Part shown: positions 1 through 11,707 of the stretch, one piece after another
Layout of the letters: each line of letters opens with the position of its first letter
Position numbering within the stretch: the first letter of the stretch is position 1
Source of the DNA: Chlorella sorokiniana
Lineage: Eukaryota; Chlorophyta; Trebouxiophyceae; Chlorellales; Chlorellaceae
DNA: 64,000 nt
Assembly (NCBI GenBank): GCA_025917655.1
Contig: CP084609.1
Location: 1 to 64,000, forward strand
Direction: 5' to 3'
Made by a program: the position numbers and the translations under genes
Notes under the pieces: generated by a model
The model's input: the letters and a program-made list of their open reading frames with translations, nothing else
What the model was told of the DNA's origin: nothing
Database searches by the model: none

Positions 1-280
1 AACCCTAAACCCTAAACCCTAAACCCTAAACCCTAAACCCTAAACCCTAAACCCTAAACCCTAAACCCTAAACCCTAAACCCTAAACCCTAAACCCTAAA
101 CCCTAAACCCTAAACCCTAAACCCTAAACCCTAAACCCTAAACCCTAAACCCTAAACCCTAAACCCTAAACCCTAAACCCTAAACCCTAAACCCTAAACC
201 CTAAACCCTAAACCCTAAACCCTAAACCCTAAACCCTAAACCCTAAACCCTAAACCCTAAACCCTAAACCCTAAACCCTA
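1..280. repeat. Telomere, (CCCTAAA)n array
   Basis: An uninterrupted array of the heptamer CCCTAAA, about 40 copies. The C-rich strand runs 5' to 3' away from the end, which is the orientation expected at a true left chromosome end. The heptamer is the plant/Chlorella-type telomere and differs from the octamer of Chlamydomonas. This is seen directly; the group assignment rests on known telomere types. Confidence 0.98.
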
Positions 281-372
281 AAACCTACCTAAAAAAAAAA
301 AAAAAAAAACCCTAAAACCCTAAACCCTAAACCTAAACCCTAAAACCCTAAAAACCCCAAAAAAAAAACCAC
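281..372. repeat. Degenerate telomere-subtelomere junction
   Basis: The repeat breaks up into variant units (CCTAAA, CCCTAAAA, AACCCC) and contains a run of 19 A residues at 291-309 and a shorter A run near 360-368. The units on both sides of the A run are telomeric, so it is more likely slippage or a telomerase or assembly variant than the tail of an inserted element. Confidence 0.8.
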
Positions 373-816
373 TGTGGTTGTTCAAACTCTCATGCCCCCG
401 GAATTGCAGGGCCACAGAGTCTGCCTCCGAAATACCCACCACTCTTGCGGCTTGCATGAAGGCCTGGTGTAACAAGTTTAAAAACCAGTATGCACAGTAT
501 AATAAAAAAGCATGACACCTAAGTGTGAAAAGAATACATATAGGTGTCAAAGTCAATATTGCATGGGCGCGAAGACATGTAGCATAAACACAATGCGGCG
601 AACCCGACTTTGAACTTGCGGCCAGATGGATACATCACAATGAAGGAGCCACCCTTATCGTTACGGAGGTAGGTTGTCATTTGGGTAATTGCCCTTGCGT
701 CAACAAGCCCCGAGTTTCGTGCTTAAGGTGTTTGGACGGCCAAGAGCCCCGCTCCGATCAAGCGACTCAACGTCGGTGGCACATACATGGTGTGCAACAT
801 TTCTGCAAAGAAGGAG
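373..816. other. Subtelomeric spacer without a recognisable gene
   Basis: Visibly more AT-rich than the interior. The minus strand has a short open stretch (about 53 codons, roughly 527-690) that resembles nothing I can name. Part of this spacer must hold the 3' UTR of the permease gene to its right. No tRNA, TGTAA signal on the minus strand or repeat family was recognised. Confidence 0.5.
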
Positions 817-3800
817 TTAGAGCAAGGAGCTAGGCGTTCTTTGAACCATTAGTCGGCAAGCGGGTGCCCAATCCCGGCGCAAGCCGGCTGGAACTTGGAT
901 TGGAGGTGCGACCTTGAACTCGGATGGGGTTGTCTTCTCAAAGCGTAACCAGCCACGCCGCCGCATAGCCTTCATTGCAAACAGGCAACACACATGCATG
1001 TTATCGGCGGCGCACAACGGCCAAGGCCCAAGCATGGATGCAATTAGACACACTGCGGTGAAGGATGCGGCACCGCTCCAAGTGCGACCGTGGCAAAAGT
1101 GAAAAGATGACGGCGAGATCGCCCTACAAGGGGAGACGGAACGTTGACACGACATTCATTTGATGCTCATGCCATATCTGAGCAACCTTAGCATTGCAAG
1201 CAACAAAAGCAAAAAGCGCGTGGCAAGGTTCCGAGCCTCACCCGCACCTGGGCACAACCGGCAACCCCGCTAGCAAAGCGCACGCAGCGCCAAAGATCAC
1301 AATGCGGCCCCACGTAGAGAGCGGAATGCGGTAGGGACGGTGCAAAGTGGGGTACCTGCGACAGATAATGACACAAGACAAAGATGAAAAACACACGCAG
1401 GCACAATTTGCTAAGCCGCACTTTCTCAAACTCACTTGATACGCAACCACACGAAGGCCACGAACTCTAGCATTTGTCCCATGCAATACACACAGTTCGG
1501 CAGCTCTACAATCTCTAAAAAGTTGAAGCCGCACGGGGATTGGTTGGAAGCAAGGTACACCACGGCTGTCAAGCCAAGCAAAGCTGTGAAAATAAACTTG
1601 GCAAAACAACGATTTCGTGTCGTACAAGGAAATTCAAGAGGACTTGATTCCAGCATGCATAGCCTTGCGCGTCGCACCTGGCCATGCCCATGATGCCGAC
1701 CGAGGAAGCGAGGATGGCATACACAGGTGTCCCGTACTTGCCGCGCATGGGAGAGACATCGAACAGCATCATAACCAAGCTAATCCACCATTCAGAAAAT
1801 CGTAGGCAGCCGTGCAACAAAGCAACGGTGGCCTCGCAAACTGATGATGTACATCTGGCTTGCCAAGCACGCACGAAGCATGACGGCCGCACCTGCGCTG
1901 GTTGAACAAAGAGGGCAGAAAGCCACGCTCGCTCATGCCTTGCAGCTGGAATGAGTCAGAGCTCATCTCGGCCGCAACGGTACAAGGCAACAGAACGCAC
2001 ACAGTTGACAAACTCAGATGTTAAATGTAATCCACATGTTGCTAGCTTGCTACCTCACCTCAAACTGGCCGACTTGGCTGACTGCCGCAGCTGCCACAAT
2101 CCACCAGCCCAGCCACTTGCCGCCAACCTGAACAGCATGGGCAAACAACAAGTGCAGGCTCCCGCCATTGTTGATCTATACCATCAACCCAGGAAGCGGC
2201 TGTTGTCTTCATGTCGCCCTTGCAAGCTGCAAGATGATATATGATGCTGTCGACAACCAGGAAACCACACCTTGAGTCCAACTGCCGCAAAGTATCCCAG
2301 CTCCCAGTCGTCTGTCTTGCTCGTGACGCCCAGGCCAACCAGCAACGGCGGCAAGTATGTGACGATGACCAGCACCACAGCACCTGTGACAGAATGCGGG
2401 GGCATGCAAACCCAAAGTCGGTTTGCAGAGAGGGGTAGCATGCAGGCAAATGCCAGATGAGGCGCTGTGTTGACCTGCCAGAGCACGGGGGAAGGTCTTG
2501 CTGGGGTTACGCACTTCGCCCGCCAAACACGACACAGAATCCCAGTAGTTGAGGTTCTGCGGTGAAATGGTCATAGATGAAGGTTGACGGTGCAAATTTG
2601 CAGCAACCATCAGCTTGTCAATGGCAGCAGCATAACACACTGCGCACCAGAACATGACGTTCAAAAACGGCAGCCACTCCACGGTGCCCCAGTCCACCAC
2701 GAGCCAGTTTGAGGGCTTCACGTGGGGCAGGCCTGACAGTGAAAGGAGATCCTCACGCAGAAAGGTGAGGCCGACTGGTGAGGCTCCGACTTTCTCCCAA
2801 GAGCTTGGCTCCACGGCATGAACGCAAGCAGCATGGCAGTTGGGCTCACCCAGGAGGCACAGCGCAGCAAAGGGCAGCAGCGTGAAGATGGTCATGCCCA
2901 CCGCCACCTCGCCCACGACATGCAGTCCCCCGCGCGACAACGGCGGGCGCTCAAGGGCAGCTGTAAGGGCAGCTTAAGTATGGGTGTGTGGAGACAGGCC
3001 AAGAAAGTGAACAAAAACATAGAAAGCATACTGATGGAGCTTCGCATGGACTGCACCGGCACAGATTGCTGGGCGACGGCAACAAAGCAAAGCAAGCATG
3101 CAGCCATATCACCTGTAGTTGAGATAAGTGAGGGCCAGGTTAAAGGCCAGCAGGAAGGTGCTGCAACGACAGAATAGCAAGGGGAAGGTAAGGGAGGTCC
3201 CCAAGCGAGCAGCTAACGAGGCAGCAACCATACATTGCGCTATGCAACCTGGAAGGGCGGCAAACAGGCAACTGTCCAAAGAGTGGTCTATTTGTTCATA
3301 GTGCGGACAAGGCACACATGCAGGTGTCAGTAAGTGCAGCAAACCCACAGGCGTGGCCAGTAGCTCTCCAGGACTGGCCATACTTCCTACAGCACGGCAG
3401 GGGCAAGGCGGGAGGATCAACTTTCAAGCAGCCTGCATGTCGTCAGCAGCCTGTGACGCTGCGGTTTTCTGAGAACTTGTTTAAGAGGAGACGCCACCAG
3501 TGCATAAGGCCTGCATCGCTAGCTAACATGCACAGACTGCTTGCCGTATCCTCCTGAACCAAAACACCACCCTTTCCCCCACACCTGGACCCACCTGCAG
3601 GTAGTTAAGAAAGAGGACGGGGTAGACGGCGTTGTCGGTGACGCCAGAGACCCATGCGTACAGTCCCTTCTGCGGCAGCCACAGGCAGACATGAATGTAT
3701 GCAGCAGCTTCGCAGGCAATGGGGAGCAACGGGGGCAGCAATTGTAAAAGTTGCTGCAGCGCATAAAAAGAAGCAGATCAACGGCAAGCACCATATAACC

Positions 3801-5030
3801 ACCCCCTCCCACCTGGAAGCCCCAGAAAGGCCCAAAAGCGGCAGTGACCCAAGCCACATAGCCGCTGTTCTCGGGGAAGGTGGTGGCGAGCTCTGCAGTT
3901 AGTTACGGGGGACAATAATTTTGTGCGGGCTGAATCAAACGAATGTGAAGCACTTGATGCATTGGTACGTCGCAGAAATGATGTGGAGCAGAGGCGCCCA
4001 GGAGGACAGGGCATGCAGTAACAGCCGCGCCGCCCTTGCGAAGGGACAAATCGGGTTGCGCCAGCATTCGCAGCAGCAGCACTGCAGCCAACACACTAGG
4101 AAAGCACCTGCGGTGACGAGCGCCTCTGGCACCGACCAGATGAGGGGCAGAATGATGAACCCGAGCACTGCCAGCAGTGGAGCGCCCTTGCTGACCGCAT
4201 CCTGCGTCCAGGCGAGGGCGTGCGGAGGCATGGTGGGGGCAGCCTATGCAGGCTGGCATGCGACAGGGAGAGCCATAGGCCGTAGAACCAGCAAATCATG
4301 CGAGCAATGGAGGTTGAGGCAGCAGCGCAGTACGTGGTCGCCTCTACGGAGCTTGACTCGCAGCTGTTACACAGCTGCTGTTCGGCAGCCGCGCATTGAA
4401 CGGTAGCGTGTGACCCTGCCAACAAGACCAGGCTGCACGGCTGCATTCAAGGCATGATGCTGCGCGCACCTCGATCCCAAAGGGCCCTCCAGACACGTCG
4501 TAAAATATGAGGGCGATCAGCGGCAGCAGGGACAGCGGCTTGGCGCGCTCCGCCATGCTCTGCGAGGGACGCATGGGGGAGGGGGGTTGGGGGCTCAGAG
4601 GACAGGGTTCAGACGCCTGCCACACAGCGCTATTGGTGCTTGTTAAAGGGCTTGAGTCAGTGCGACATCACCGGTGACAGCAGGGCAAAGCATGAAGTTG
4701 TTGCAGACCACACAGGTGCGGCTTCTAGTGCACCCACCGGCGATGACTTCGGGCTGCCGCGAGGCGAGCCCGTCCAGCTGCGACCCGCCAACCTCTCGAC
4801 CTCCTCTTCGATCGTTGCAAAGCCAGGCACTTTGGAGCTGCTGCGCCGCGGGCTCTGGCCGTGCGGCAGGCCGTCCCCTGCTGCCGTAGCAAACGGCGCA
4901 GCTGCTTTGGTGCGGGCGACGACCCGGCTAGCGGCGACGCCGCATCGCTGAGCTCAATCTCGCTGCTGGCTGAGACGCTATCAAAAGTGTTGAGCAGGAT
5001 GGGCTCCTCCGCAGAGGTCCTGCGGCTGCA
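817..5030 (-). CDS. PUT/LAT-family amino acid or polyamine permease
   Basis: Multi-pass plasma-membrane or endomembrane carrier of the APC superfamily, closest to plant polyamine uptake transporters (PUT/RMV1). Exons on the minus strand, in coding order: an acidic N-terminal exon (about 4722-5020), then 4470-4559 ([17 protein letters not shown]), 4108-4201, 3813-3892 ([20 protein letters not shown]), 3595-3669, 3113-3160, about 2642-2938, 2475-2556 ([20 protein letters not shown]), 2271-2383, 2059-2127, 1893-1969 ([16 protein letters not shown]), about 1678-1780 ([12 protein letters not shown]), about 1435-1520 ([16 protein letters not shown]), about 1240-1362 and 817-1052. Motif order and spacing match the family. 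The 5' exon is not found and the acidic exon changes frame once near a CCCC run (4875-4878). Several 3' junctions do not close in phase, so the distal part may be eroding or mis-sequenced. The substrate cannot be told from sequence. It is the gene nearest the telomere. Confidence 0.85.
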
Positions 5031-6609
5031 GGTGACAAAGGACAGGCATTGGAATGTGGCTCACAGAGGTCGGCGGCAGGGCGGGCGGCGGGGGCGGCGG
5101 CAAGCCGCGCCAAGGAGCAGGGATGGGGGTGCGGATGGCTTGTCGACCGGGAGGCATGGGTGTGATGCAAACATGCCAATAGAATGTAATGGGCGGTTTT
5201 CGGGACGCTCAGTAGGGCGGAGGAACACCCTGGATGGCACGTCGCTGCACGCTGCTCACTAAAGGTCGCGAAGCAACAATTACTTAAGAAAAATGGTGTA
5301 CGCACCCGGGCGTTATGAATGCGCCAGTGGCACGCAGCGTTTAGCACGCTGTGAGCTTTGGCGGGCAGCAAGGCGCATTAAGCGCAAAAGAAAGGTGCAA
5401 CCACAGAGAAGCAAGTCAAAGTGTGCAGCGACGCAAGACCGACACCCAAGCTATGGACTGGCAACAAGGCGCCGGCGCCGCGACTGGTGGCTGAAGTCAG
5501 AGTGCAAGGACGCAGAACAGAGAACATGGACGTGCATCACCCAACAATATTCGGGAGGCAAACGAATGCATACATGATGCAGCGGCAGGACGGGAACAGC
5601 CGGCAACGGCGGCCACATCCCCAGCAGCGCAAGCAAGAGGCTCACCTATGGTGCAGGCTGGAGCCCGCCATGCTTCAGAAGCCTGGTCGGAGCCAGCTGC
5701 AGAGCTCGCACAGCTGTCTGCAGCCTTCCGGCTGCCGCCACGCCACGTGGAAGTAGCCGCACAGCAGACGGAAAGACGGACGTGTGTCGTTGCGTGATGA
5801 ACAGCCGGGACAGGAGCCCCGACTTTCACGCGTGCCAGCTCTCAACTGACAGTGAGCCTGCGTTGCAAACAGATGACAACATGGCTGGCCTTTATCAACG
5901 CAGGAACACGCTGCAGTCTGAGGAGGGCAGCGGCAAATAGCGGCGCGCTGCCAAGACCGGCAGCAAGACGCGATGCAGCTAGAGAGGGATGTCGATGGCA
6001 TTACGCCAGCCCTGGCGCAACAGCATTCACGCATGCAACGATTGTTTTTTGGGCAGCAGGCAGCAGCGAAGTCAGCCGAAACGCGCAGGACATAAGGCGG
6101 AGCATGCGGATGCGTGCATCGATATAGACTGCAAGTGGGTAACGACAATAGCATTGAGGAAACTCACCTGAAAAGCTCCGGGAGCGAAACGGCAGTAAAA
6201 CGCAGCCCGTTGTGAGCAAAACGCCGGATCGGCTGAATCACAAGGTTGTTAATACGGAGTACAGTGATCAGCGACTGGGCAATCCCCATGCGCTCCCTTG
6301 ATCATTCATGTACAGCATGTATTGAAAACAGCCCCTGCTCCCCGGGTTTACAGCGCACTCTGCCCCGTGAGTCCATCGTGATCGAAGTGCATTCAACATT
6401 CCAAGGCCTGCGAGCGTTAAACATTGTGCAACAACGGAGCAATTGTCTAGTTCGCAGAACCGCGGCCTGATGTCTCGTTGCAGAGCTGCAGCGCCTTTAA
6501 TCAGGCTGCTCGCAAGCTCCGGGATGACGGCGCTCTGCGGTGAGGCCCGAGCCACTGACTGACAGCAACCCGCTGCGGCGGGAGGCGTCAGGCAGGGAGT
6601 TCCGCTGTT
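5031..6609. other. Intergenic, no supported gene
   Basis: Lies between the divergently transcribed permease (-) and TIM21 (+). It should hold both promoters and the missing 5' exon of the permease. Open frames here are short, lack conserved motifs and look like chance frames. Confidence 0.5.
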
Positions 6610-9239
6610 ATGCTGTCCATCGAGCCCGTCCATCGCTTCCCTTCACCTTTTGCGTGTCACGCTTGCTTCCAAGGTGTTACAACATACTTGGGCCCGGCTC
6701 CTAGCTCGAGCTGTTCCCGACCATCCCGTGCTGGCTGCAGAGTCGGGGCTGCCGTCGGGTGCGGCGCAGCAGCAGCAGCAGCCCCTCCTAGCAGCCTTGC
6801 AACGCTGCGCAAGGGAAAGCAGCAGGTTGGCCGGTGCCGGTGCAACACGCAGCACGCTGCATCCGTGGAACCGTCCCACGATACAGCCGCTGTCGACCGC
6901 CGCGGGTGGCGAGCAGCAAGCGGCGCCACGGGCTGGGCGCGCGGCTCGCCGAGCAGCGGCAGCAGCGGAGAAGGAGGTGTGTGCAAAAGTCTTGCCTGCA
7001 TTCTTGGCTGCGCAAGAGTCTTGTGTGCCCTGCTTTAAGGTCACTGCACTTCCAGAGTGGTTGGCCTCAGGCCAGCACCTTGGCACCTCCCAGCTCGGCA
7101 ACCCCACCCCCTGTCCCTGCGCCTCCCGCCCCCTCTGCTCAACTCCCAGGGCTTGGTTGCGGCGGAGGAGGAGTTCTCGGCCATCACCGACAAGATCCCA
7201 CAGCGCCCTGTCACCGCCACCGAGGCCGGCGGCTACTCGCTCGTCATCCTGGCAGCGCTGGGGGTGCGCTGCGCCGCTGCACGGGTCGTATGCTGCGGGC
7301 AGCTGCATGGTCCTTGCTGACGAGCGCTGCGCCGCGGTGCATCTGGGGCTGAGGCGGTGGCCTGCGCATAAGAGGATGTGTGCCATTGCGCTGCGTAAGC
7401 TGCGCGTGGTGGGGGCAGCAGGAAGGACGCTGCACGCAACCATGCGGCTGCCAGCACCGGTCAGCAGCACCGCCGCAATAGACCCATGCGCCGCTCGAGG
7501 CGGGCGGCGGGGCTCGGGCGTGGTGGGCGCCTCAATTTCACATGCAGCACCGTTGGCTTCAGCTACAAATGCGGCCCGCCTTTTATGCGGCACTGAGCGC
7601 CGCAAGCTTTGCCATACCTGCCGCTCCGTTTCCAGCGCTGCAGCTTTTATCGCCCGGCGCTTCCCACAGCAGTCCTTTGCAGCTGGCTGACACCCCCACC
7701 GCCTGGCCCGCCAGCCATCCACCCTCCCCAACTCGCTCTCCGCCGCAGTTTGCGGGCGCCGTTGGCTACGCCGCCTTCTCCGAGCTGCTGCTTTCTCCCA
7801 AGGAATACCAGGTGATTGTGGCGCTCACGTGCAACAGCCAGCTGCTCGCCTGTGCATGCACCAGCTGAACCCGCCTGACGAGCACGGGCCGCCGGCTGCA
7901 CAGCCGCCCCTCGCTGGCTGCCGGCCTGCTGCGCTGCACAGCCTGTTCCCCAGGGCCGCTCTTGTCCTGCTGCACTGCCTTGTCCTTCACGCCGTGCATG
8001 CATGCTGGTGTGCATTTTATTCCCTTGGATTCTGCCCTTACTGCCCCACCGTCCCCGCCGCCTCCCCTGGCAGTGCTACAACCACACCCTGACCCGCATC
8101 AAAGATGACCCAAGGGTGACAGTGCGCCTCGGTGAGCGGCACAGCTTTGCTTGTCTGCGCCATTCAAGCTGTGGTGCCTGGCATACGGCCGAGGCATATG
8201 CTGGGGCTGTCCTGGTGCGGCAGATGTGGGTTGCTGGGCGCAGCTGCGGTCCACCTCCCCTTGCATTCGGGACATCTGCCGGATAACGCTGGCGCGGTCG
8301 GCCGGCCCAGCAGAACCCCATGCACCGTACCCATGTGCAATCAGCTGCCAGCGCAGGCATGTGCGGCTGCTGCATTCGTATGCATGCGCTTGGCACGCCT
8401 CCCCCTGCGCAGGCACCCCCATTTCTGCGTACGGCACAGAGAGCCACAACCGGGCGGCGCGGCAGCGCATCCCACACAGGTGCGGCGTGCTTGTGCAGTA
8501 CGCAGCCGAGACGCCGCTCACTCTGGCTCCCTCATCCAGCTCTCTCTTTCAGGGAGCTGAAGGCGCCCTTGCTGGGTTGGGCGCCCAGCATCCGCACCTT
8601 TCTGTCTTGCTCCATCGCATGCGACCTGGGGTCTGCAATGCTGACCTGGGGTCACCGCCACCCCAAGCCGTGCTTTGGGCAGCCCGCTGAAGCACGCGCC
8701 CTGCCCTCCATGCAAGGCAGGCTGTACAATGATGCCGAGGACGCGAACATGTGCAGCTGCAGTTCCAGCTGCGGGGCCCCTCGGGCCGCGCCACGGTCAA
8801 CGCAGGTGCGCACAGCGCCCGTGGCACGCTGGTGCTGTCCTGCTGCTGTTGCGGGCGGCATTGGCCCTTCTCCTATTGGCTGCGAGCATCCGCCTGGTGC
8901 ATCTTTGACCATCCAGACGTTGGCCTGTCCCTCACAACACCCTGCACCGTTTGTTCCCCTCTTCCCCCTGCGCGTGCTGCAGACATGCACCAGGACGGCG
9001 GGTCCTGGCGGTACAACTTTCTGTACCTCGATGTTGAGGCTCCCATACCGCAGCAGGTGAGCAGCAGAGCGCCGGCAAGGTAGTGGGTGCATGGATGCAG
9101 ATGCACTGCGGGCGTAAGAGAACCAAGCGGGCTGGCGATATGTGTTCATAGGCTCTGCTGCGTCCTCATTGCCACCCTCCCCTTCGGTTCCCGACAGGTG
9201 GTGCTTGTCCGCCCAGGGCAAGCAGACACCGATTACTGA
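6610..9239 (+). CDS. TIM21: TIM21-like mitochondrial inner-membrane import subunit
   Basis: TIM21 links the presequence translocase TIM23 to the outer-membrane TOM complex and to respiratory complexes. Exons read: 6610-6673, 6741-6976 (basic, Arg/Ala/Ser-rich, fits an import presequence), 7150-7263 (EEFSAITDKIPQRPVTATEA then a membrane segment GGYSLVILAALG), 7749-7811 (AVGYAAFSELLLSPKEYQ), 8074-8131 (YNHTLTRIKDDPRVTVRLG), 8413-8479 (ISAYGTESHNRAARQRIP), 8721-8805 (VQLQFQLRGPSGRATVNA), 8983-9056 (WRYNFLYLDVEAPIPQQ) and 9198-9239. The order (one TM helix, then an intermembrane-space domain ending in a VDVE-like strand) is that of the family. Phases join cleanly except inside 8721-8805, where one base is missing near 8744. 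The start exon is an inference from splice phase; a different first ATG is possible. Confidence 0.88.
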
Positions 9240-9421
9240 ACAGCTTGCCAGTGACACGTGCTCCAGCTTCCGGCTGCCCTTTTTGTGTTGTGCACGTGCC
9301 TCCTTTTCTATGTGCATGCACTCGCACTCCTGATGCTCTGCTAGATGCTGCCCAGCTCCCAACATTCCACCTCGCCAGTTTTTCGGCTGCAGCAAGGTGC
9401 TGCTCAAGCGCTGCACTGCGA

Positions 9422-9426
9422 TGTAA
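9422..9426 (+). terminator. TGTAA poly(A) signal of TIM21
   Basis: TGTAA, the standard chlorophyte polyadenylation signal, lies about 180 bases after the TIM21 stop codon. Confidence 0.55.
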
Positions 9427-9800
9427 TTCATCTAACGGCATGCCCAGCAGCTCCCCTTCTGCCAGGCAGAGGTGGGCCTACTTTTTAACTACGAGCTGTT
9501 ACGACTACCATCCTTAGCAAGTCAGGATTTGGCGACAAGCATGATAGATGAGTTGCCGCTAAACTATGCAGGCTCGGCTGAGGCGGATGCCGACGACGTC
9601 AAAAGGTTCGTGAAACCAATGTGCTTGTCTGCTGGTAAGCGCTAAGCAGTTGAGTTGGGCTCAGACACAGTCCCGAATCTGTCGCTCAGAACATGTCCTT
9701 GGGCGGGGAGAATGCCTGCAAGGTCAGCAGCAATAGGGCACACAGGTATTCTGCAGATGTAGCAGACAGCATGCACCTGTGCGCCTGCAGGTACCAAAAA

Positions 9801-11286
9801 TCAGCTTTCAATTTCCTGAATCTTCAGACTAGCCGACCTTTTAATCTTGCGCCAGAAGCCCTTCTTTTTCTTCTTCGGTGCTTGCTTGTTGAGCTGCATC
9901 ATATGGGGGCAGTTGCGCAGGGTTTTAGATGCACGGTGTCTAATGCAATCCTTAAGCACGATTCGCAACCACGCTGGAAGCTAAACTGCGCAATGCGCTG
10001 CGCACCTCTGCAGCTGGGAAGGTGGGGGTGACTGGCTCCACGGGCTTGGTGGTTGGCGGTGCAGGTGTCGGGATGGGTGTTGGAGCTGCCACAGACTTGA
10101 TCTCTGGTGAGGCCGCTGGGGCTCCCTCATCAGCGGGGCGGGCCGTGGGAGTTGCAGGAGGTGGTGGCACTTCTGCCTCGCCAAGCTTCCTTGGCACGGT
10201 GCCCACCTCAGCTTCCGGGGCAGGCTCAGCCTGGAATGTGGCAGCAGCAAACACACAGGTTGGACAAGAGTCTGGCAGGGTGATGTCGGCTGCAGGATGC
10301 ACACATGCAAAGCCCTGTGCCGAACATGCTCAACAAAAGCAGTGCAGACGCACCGCTGCAGCAGGCTCGCCCTCCTCCTCAGCTGTCCCAACGAAAGGCT
10401 CGGCCGCGGTTGCCTCGCCAGCCGTGACAGGCTGCCCCTTTTCCTCCGCGGCTGCCACACCACTGGCAAGAGGAATCTCGCGTTCCTCTGTGCCGGCAGC
10501 GCTCGGCGCAACCATGGGCAACAGCAAAGCGGCCTCCTCGCCAGTGCCTTCGGCTGGCGCGGTCAGAGGGGCAGGCACTGACGCAGCTTCTTCGGTGGCA
10601 GTTGGGGCGGGCACAGCTGGCTCCTGTTCCACAGCGGGGGCTGCAACCTGCAAATAGCACCAACAACTTGTTTGAGCAAGGAGTCTTTCAATGGCCATTC
10701 CACTACAGCACACAAATCCACTGTTACACTGCAACAACACAACACCACAACAAAAGAAGCTTGTTTCACACAATGTCCCGCTTCTTGCTTCTCTCCTGCG
10801 TTTCCGGGAGGCGTGCGGCTTCCCGCACCCACACCAAGCCAGTCCCCACTGCCGCTGCTGCTTCCTTGGCCAGCACCACGAGCACCATGGCAACAACCAC
10901 CAGCAGCAGAGCCACAGCAGCCAGGCTAGCCAGCGCACGAGACTGGACCATGGCCACAGCCGCCAGCCCAAGCAGCCATTGCTTAAGCGTGGATGTGGCC
11001 GCTCTGCCCCCAGTTTCAGGACTAGGAAGAGAACCTGCCAACTGGCCTGCGGCTGCGCTGAGCCGGCGCAGCAGCTGACGCTGCCTTAAAGAGGTGACAT
11101 CGGCGGAGGTCACGCTCGGCAGGGCGCCGACGCAGGCCTTTGGCCCTGCCGCATATGTATGGGGGGACCTACCACCGCCTCTGCTGCCACACCTGCAGCA
11201 GCTGTTGTAAGCTCCCTCGCAGCTGCGACTGCTGAAGCAACATCACCCTGCCGACGGCCAGACGGCGCTGCCTCCTCCTGCGCCAT
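9801..11286 (-). CDS. Unrecognised Ala/Pro/Glu-rich membrane protein
   Basis: Read from exon-like minus-strand pieces. A first piece near 11190-11286 may start at an ATG at 11284-11286 (MAQEEAAPSGRRQGD). A second at about 10790-11110 holds two hydrophobic stretches (WLLGLAAVAMV and SLAAVALLLVVVAMVLVVLA), suggesting a membrane hairpin. The third, about 10360-10650 after a TTTGCAG acceptor, is strongly acidic and Ala/Pro/Glu-rich. The fourth, about 10020-10245, is Pro/Ala-rich with many PTP repeats. The last, ending at the TGA at 9801-9803, is a Lys/Arg tail with KKKKKGFWRKIKRSASL. No family is recognised. The ATG also sits in a perfect acceptor context, so this may be the 3' half of the gene to its right rather than a separate gene. 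Confidence 0.4.
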
Positions 11287-11488
11287 AATTGGGCGCGGAG
11301 GAGAGTGAGAGTTTTGTCTCGACAGCACTAGCGTCCTTGAGATGCACATGCTTCACTCAAGAAGCCTTTTACACCCCGTGTCGACGTCTACGACCAGGAC
11401 CAATTGCACGGCGCCACTGCGGCCAGCGATTGATCGAAGATTTATTCTTTGCCCAAAATGGTATATGTCTTTAACGAAGAATTTATTA

Positions 11489-11521
11489 GCCAATCAGCAG
11501 CATTTTCTGAAGCTGATTGGC
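11489..11521. promoter_or_regulatory. Perfect CCAAT/ATTGG inverted repeat in an AT-rich island
   Basis: The arms GCCAATCAGC (11489-11498) and GCTGATTGGC (11512-11521) are exact reverse complements around a 13-base loop. The island 11440-11700 is markedly AT-rich against its surroundings, holds a second small palindrome (GACCAAAATGGTC) and a repeated GCCCGCTTTTC. It could be a promoter with paired CCAAT boxes for the minus-strand gene ending at 9801, or the remnant of a small element. Confidence 0.35.
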
Positions 11522-11707
11522 ACCCCGTCGCATCAGTAGAAACAACAACAGAGCCAGTATCAGGTTGGATTTTGCTCCTCATTCATACAGATCACCCCAA
11601 AACGACCAAAATGGTCTTTAGATATTTTGCACAATGCCCGCTTTTCAAAAATTTCAAAAATAGAAAGAGAGGCCCGCTTTTCCCTCTGTGGGTTGTGCAC
11701 AACTCCG

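Noticed and set aside
291-309. A19 run as the tail of a subtelomeric LINE (Zepp-like)
   Set aside because: Telomeric units flank it on both sides and no reverse transcriptase or element body adjoins it.
6643-7731. 362-codon minus-strand frame opposite TIM21
   Set aside because: Composition shadow; the plus strand carries conserved TIM21 motifs with matching splice sites.
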